A DNA stretch of 34,806 nt, taken from positions 1 through 34,806 of the forward strand of contig JABXHP010000079.1 in the NCBI GenBank assembly GCA_013373575.1, given 5' to 3'. Position numbers and translations under genes: made by a program. This stretch comes from Oceanospirillaceae bacterium (GTDB lineage Bacteria; Pseudomonadota; Gammaproteobacteria; Pseudomonadales; Balneatricaceae). The notes beneath the pieces are model-generated. The model saw only the letters and a program-made list of their open reading frames with translations, had not been told where the DNA came from and ran no database searches. Positions 27,001 to 28,801 of this stretch are shown one piece after another; the stretch's first letter is position 1, and the number at the start of each line of letters is the position of its first letter.

Positions 27001-28801
27001 TATCGCTATCGGGGTCAAAGACAGTTGCATCGCCGGCTAATGACCAAGCAATAGCGCCTTGATGCTCACCACTGCCATCAATCGATAAATTTAAATCTCT
27101 AGCAGTCCAAACCGGCGCACGGTTTAGGTTGGTAATTTCTAAATTAAAATTACCCCACAGCTGTTCAGCATAGTTGTTACCACCTGACCACCAGACATTG
27201 TTATGTGGAAAAATCTCCCAGCCGTCAAACGACACTACAACGGTGTAGGTTCCACTCGTCAAATCACCTTTATAGATATCAGTTTGAGGCCACCAAGTTG
27301 ACCCATTGCTGGCCGTCACCAAATTTTCAAGCGGCTTTGTGGGATCGAAACTACTACCTTCATAGATCGCAACGTTCATACCCACGTTACTGCCAATGGT
27401 CGAAACGCTGCCATTCGCATTTAGCTTATACATTGTTTCTGGAGTAACGTTGATGTCGTACTCGCTGTCGTAAGCTAGGGTAAAGGTCTGTGTTTCGTAG
27501 CGCGTACCAGCGCCAAAGTAGGTGGTTTTAATTATGGGCACCTTGAACCATACGGTCTTGGTATACCAAGGTGTCCAACCCCAGCGGAAAGCTGGGTAGG
27601 AGAAACTCGCCCAACGGTAACTCCAGTAGGGGACGCTGGTGTTATCGGTGAACTGATCCACCCATGCCGGGTTACCGTCTTGGCTAGTGTAGCTACCAAC
27701 ACCGGTACCTGATGCCTGATAAAACAGTCTTGAATCATATCGATCGACGTTAATCGTTGTCGAATCGGAGCCCGTTGTAATTGCTAGGTTTGCCAACGTG
27801 CTCTGATACTGTTCCACGGTTAAAGTCTGGCTGGCGACATCTCCAGATGTATATTCAAGATTCCAGTCACCCGCCTCGAGCACAGAACCGGTAGCATCAT
27901 CGGATGCGGCGATATCGGCACCGGTCAGCTTAGCCAGTTCATCTACGAACTCCTGACCTACAAAAGTATCAGCCACGTCACAGCCGTAAATAAGAATGTC
28001 ACCCTCTGCAGTCAGACTATTGCCCAGAAGACCTAACGCCTCTGCGAACTCCTTTAAATTCTGAGCGTTTAGATTTCCGTTACCGAGTAATAACTGCCCA
28101 TCACTACCGTGTGTGAATAGGTGCAGCGCCTCAATATCTGTGCGCCCTTCTAAGGCTTCAATTAACTGCTCCAGCCCATCTGACGAGCCCTCAATCAGAA
28201 TCACTTCCCAGTCCGAAGGCACCGTTTGTAGGATCTGATCTTTAAAAGGAACCGAGGCATCAATGACAACTAACTGCGTCGATGGATCAACATCAGCGAT
28301 GGATATATCCATCTCGGCCAAATCATCGAGTTGACCGTCTACACTATCGTACGCCGTTTGAAAAGAGCTCCAAGACTCGTACGTCTCGATTGTTGGCAGC
28401 CCAAATTCACTATCCATTGCAGCAACAAAGATAGGCCCAGCTGAACCGCTTAAACTCTTGATGCGGTCCTGCCCTTGTTGACCCGGTGCCACTGCTACTA
28501 CAGTGAAGGACTCAGACATACCGTCGATTACCGTAGGATCAAAATCTACTGCGGCCTGTGAGACCAAAATCAAAGGCTTCTCTGGAGTAGTGACGGACTC
28601 AATTGGCGCTATATCTGTGTTATCAATGAGATCCAAGGCTGTATCAACTGCAGCCCCGTCGAACATCAAACGTGGCTCTAAGCGCAGCATTTTCGGCCGT
28701 TTTGGAGCCGGCATCTGCCCACCAGACTTGGTTTCGTCTCGAGAGCGCTTGGCGCTAAAAGCAGAAATTACTTTTGATAGAGGGGTGCGTTTGAAGTTCA
28801 T
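2..28801 (-). CDS. Giant multidomain surface/adhesin-like protein with LEPR motif, DUF4347-like domain and VCBS/cadherin-like repeats; 3'-truncated at the left window edge, >=9,600 codons
   Basis: ATG at 28801-28799 gives [61 protein letters not shown]. The same frame (codon low position = 2 mod 3) was read at ~28.1k, 27.5k, 26.0k, 22.0k, 18.0k, 17.8k, 15.0k, 12.0k, 10.6k, 7.0k and 0-0.1k. It always gave sensible repeat/domain protein, e.g. [18 protein letters not shown] near 7.0k and [42 protein letters not shown] at the edge. Absent from the ORF track because it is open-ended. Confidence 0.93.
   Translation of the reverse strand, partial: [9600 protein letters not shown]
890..2740 (-). repeat. 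Copy B of a ~1.85-kb multi-domain superblock
   Basis: Same module order as 2740-4590; anchor [63 protein letters not shown] aligns to copy A at an offset of 1854 bp. Confidence 0.75.
2740..4590 (-). repeat. Copy A of a ~1.85-kb multi-domain superblock
   Basis: Anchor [63 protein letters not shown]; start motif [18 protein letters not shown] parallels [17 protein letters not shown] of copy B at an offset of ~1851 bp. Confidence 0.75.
14900..15500 (-). other. Single-copy ~190-aa domain of unknown identity between Ig-like and cadherin-like repeats
   Basis: [88 protein letters not shown]...[65 protein letters not shown]. Confidence 0.55.
16900..17680 (-). other. Dystroglycan/cadherin-like (CADG/putative-Ig) domains
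   Basis: [63 protein letters not shown] and [35 protein letters not shown]...[16 protein letters not shown]. Confidence 0.75.
19550..20380 (-). other. Propeller-like module copy 2 in the giant protein
   Basis: [17 protein letters not shown]...[28 protein letters not shown]...[14 protein letters not shown]...[15 protein letters not shown]...[14 protein letters not shown]...[21 protein letters not shown]; parallels copy 1 segment by segment. Confidence 0.7.
20380..21050 (-). other. LamG/ConA-like domain between two propeller-like modules
   Basis: [44 protein letters not shown]...[27 protein letters not shown]...[32 protein letters not shown]. Confidence 0.85.
21050..21850 (-). other. Propeller-like module copy 1 in the giant protein
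   Basis: [25 protein letters not shown]...[28 protein letters not shown]...[15 protein letters not shown]...[17 protein letters not shown]...[14 protein letters not shown]...[19 protein letters not shown]. Confidence 0.7.
21910..23570 (-). repeat. Three consecutive related ~180-aa modules (carbohydrate-binding/jelly-roll-like) in the giant protein
   Basis: Three copies share an 'F..G...GW / SWDNERF / Y(T/S)(I/V)(T/A)P(M/N)DD(Y/F) / DQ(S/T)F.V.(I/L)..P..F / (E/G)..A/VGIDN..(V/I)(Y/W)' pattern, e.g. [34 protein letters not shown] and [39 protein letters not shown]. Confidence 0.75.
23640..23910 (-). other. Second C-type-lectin-like unit, apparently lacking its C-terminal half
   Basis: [83 protein letters not shown], passing directly into another module without an EPN/WND-like segment. 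Confidence 0.55.
23990..24440 (-). other. C-type-lectin-like domain (complete) in the giant protein
   Basis: [48 protein letters not shown]...[10 protein letters not shown]...[36 protein letters not shown]...; carries the EPNN...ED type motif. Confidence 0.75.
25080..25690 (-). other. LamG/concanavalin-A-like lectin domain in the giant protein
   Basis: Translation [24 protein letters not shown]...[27 protein letters not shown]...[11 protein letters not shown]...[20 protein letters not shown]. Confidence 0.8.
26450..27115 (-). other. Dystroglycan/cadherin-like (putative Ig/CADG-type) domains in the giant protein
   Basis: Translation [75 protein letters not shown], preceded by a related unit. 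Confidence 0.75.
27120..27780 (-). other. Trp/Tyr-rich segment of unknown fold within the giant protein
   Basis: In-frame translation ...[77 protein letters not shown]..., then ...[64 protein letters not shown]. Confidence 0.7.
27815..28277 (-). other. DUF4347-like domain within the giant protein
   Basis: [143 protein letters not shown]; matches the remembered pattern of DUF4347 (ALHLFTHG...[11 protein letters not shown]...TGADIAAS...GDWxLE). Confidence 0.85.
28649..28690 (-). other. LEPR-type N-terminal motif ([14 protein letters not shown]) of the giant protein
   Basis: Direct translation; resembles the LEPR-XLL type motif near the N-terminus of very large bacterial proteins. Confidence 0.8.
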
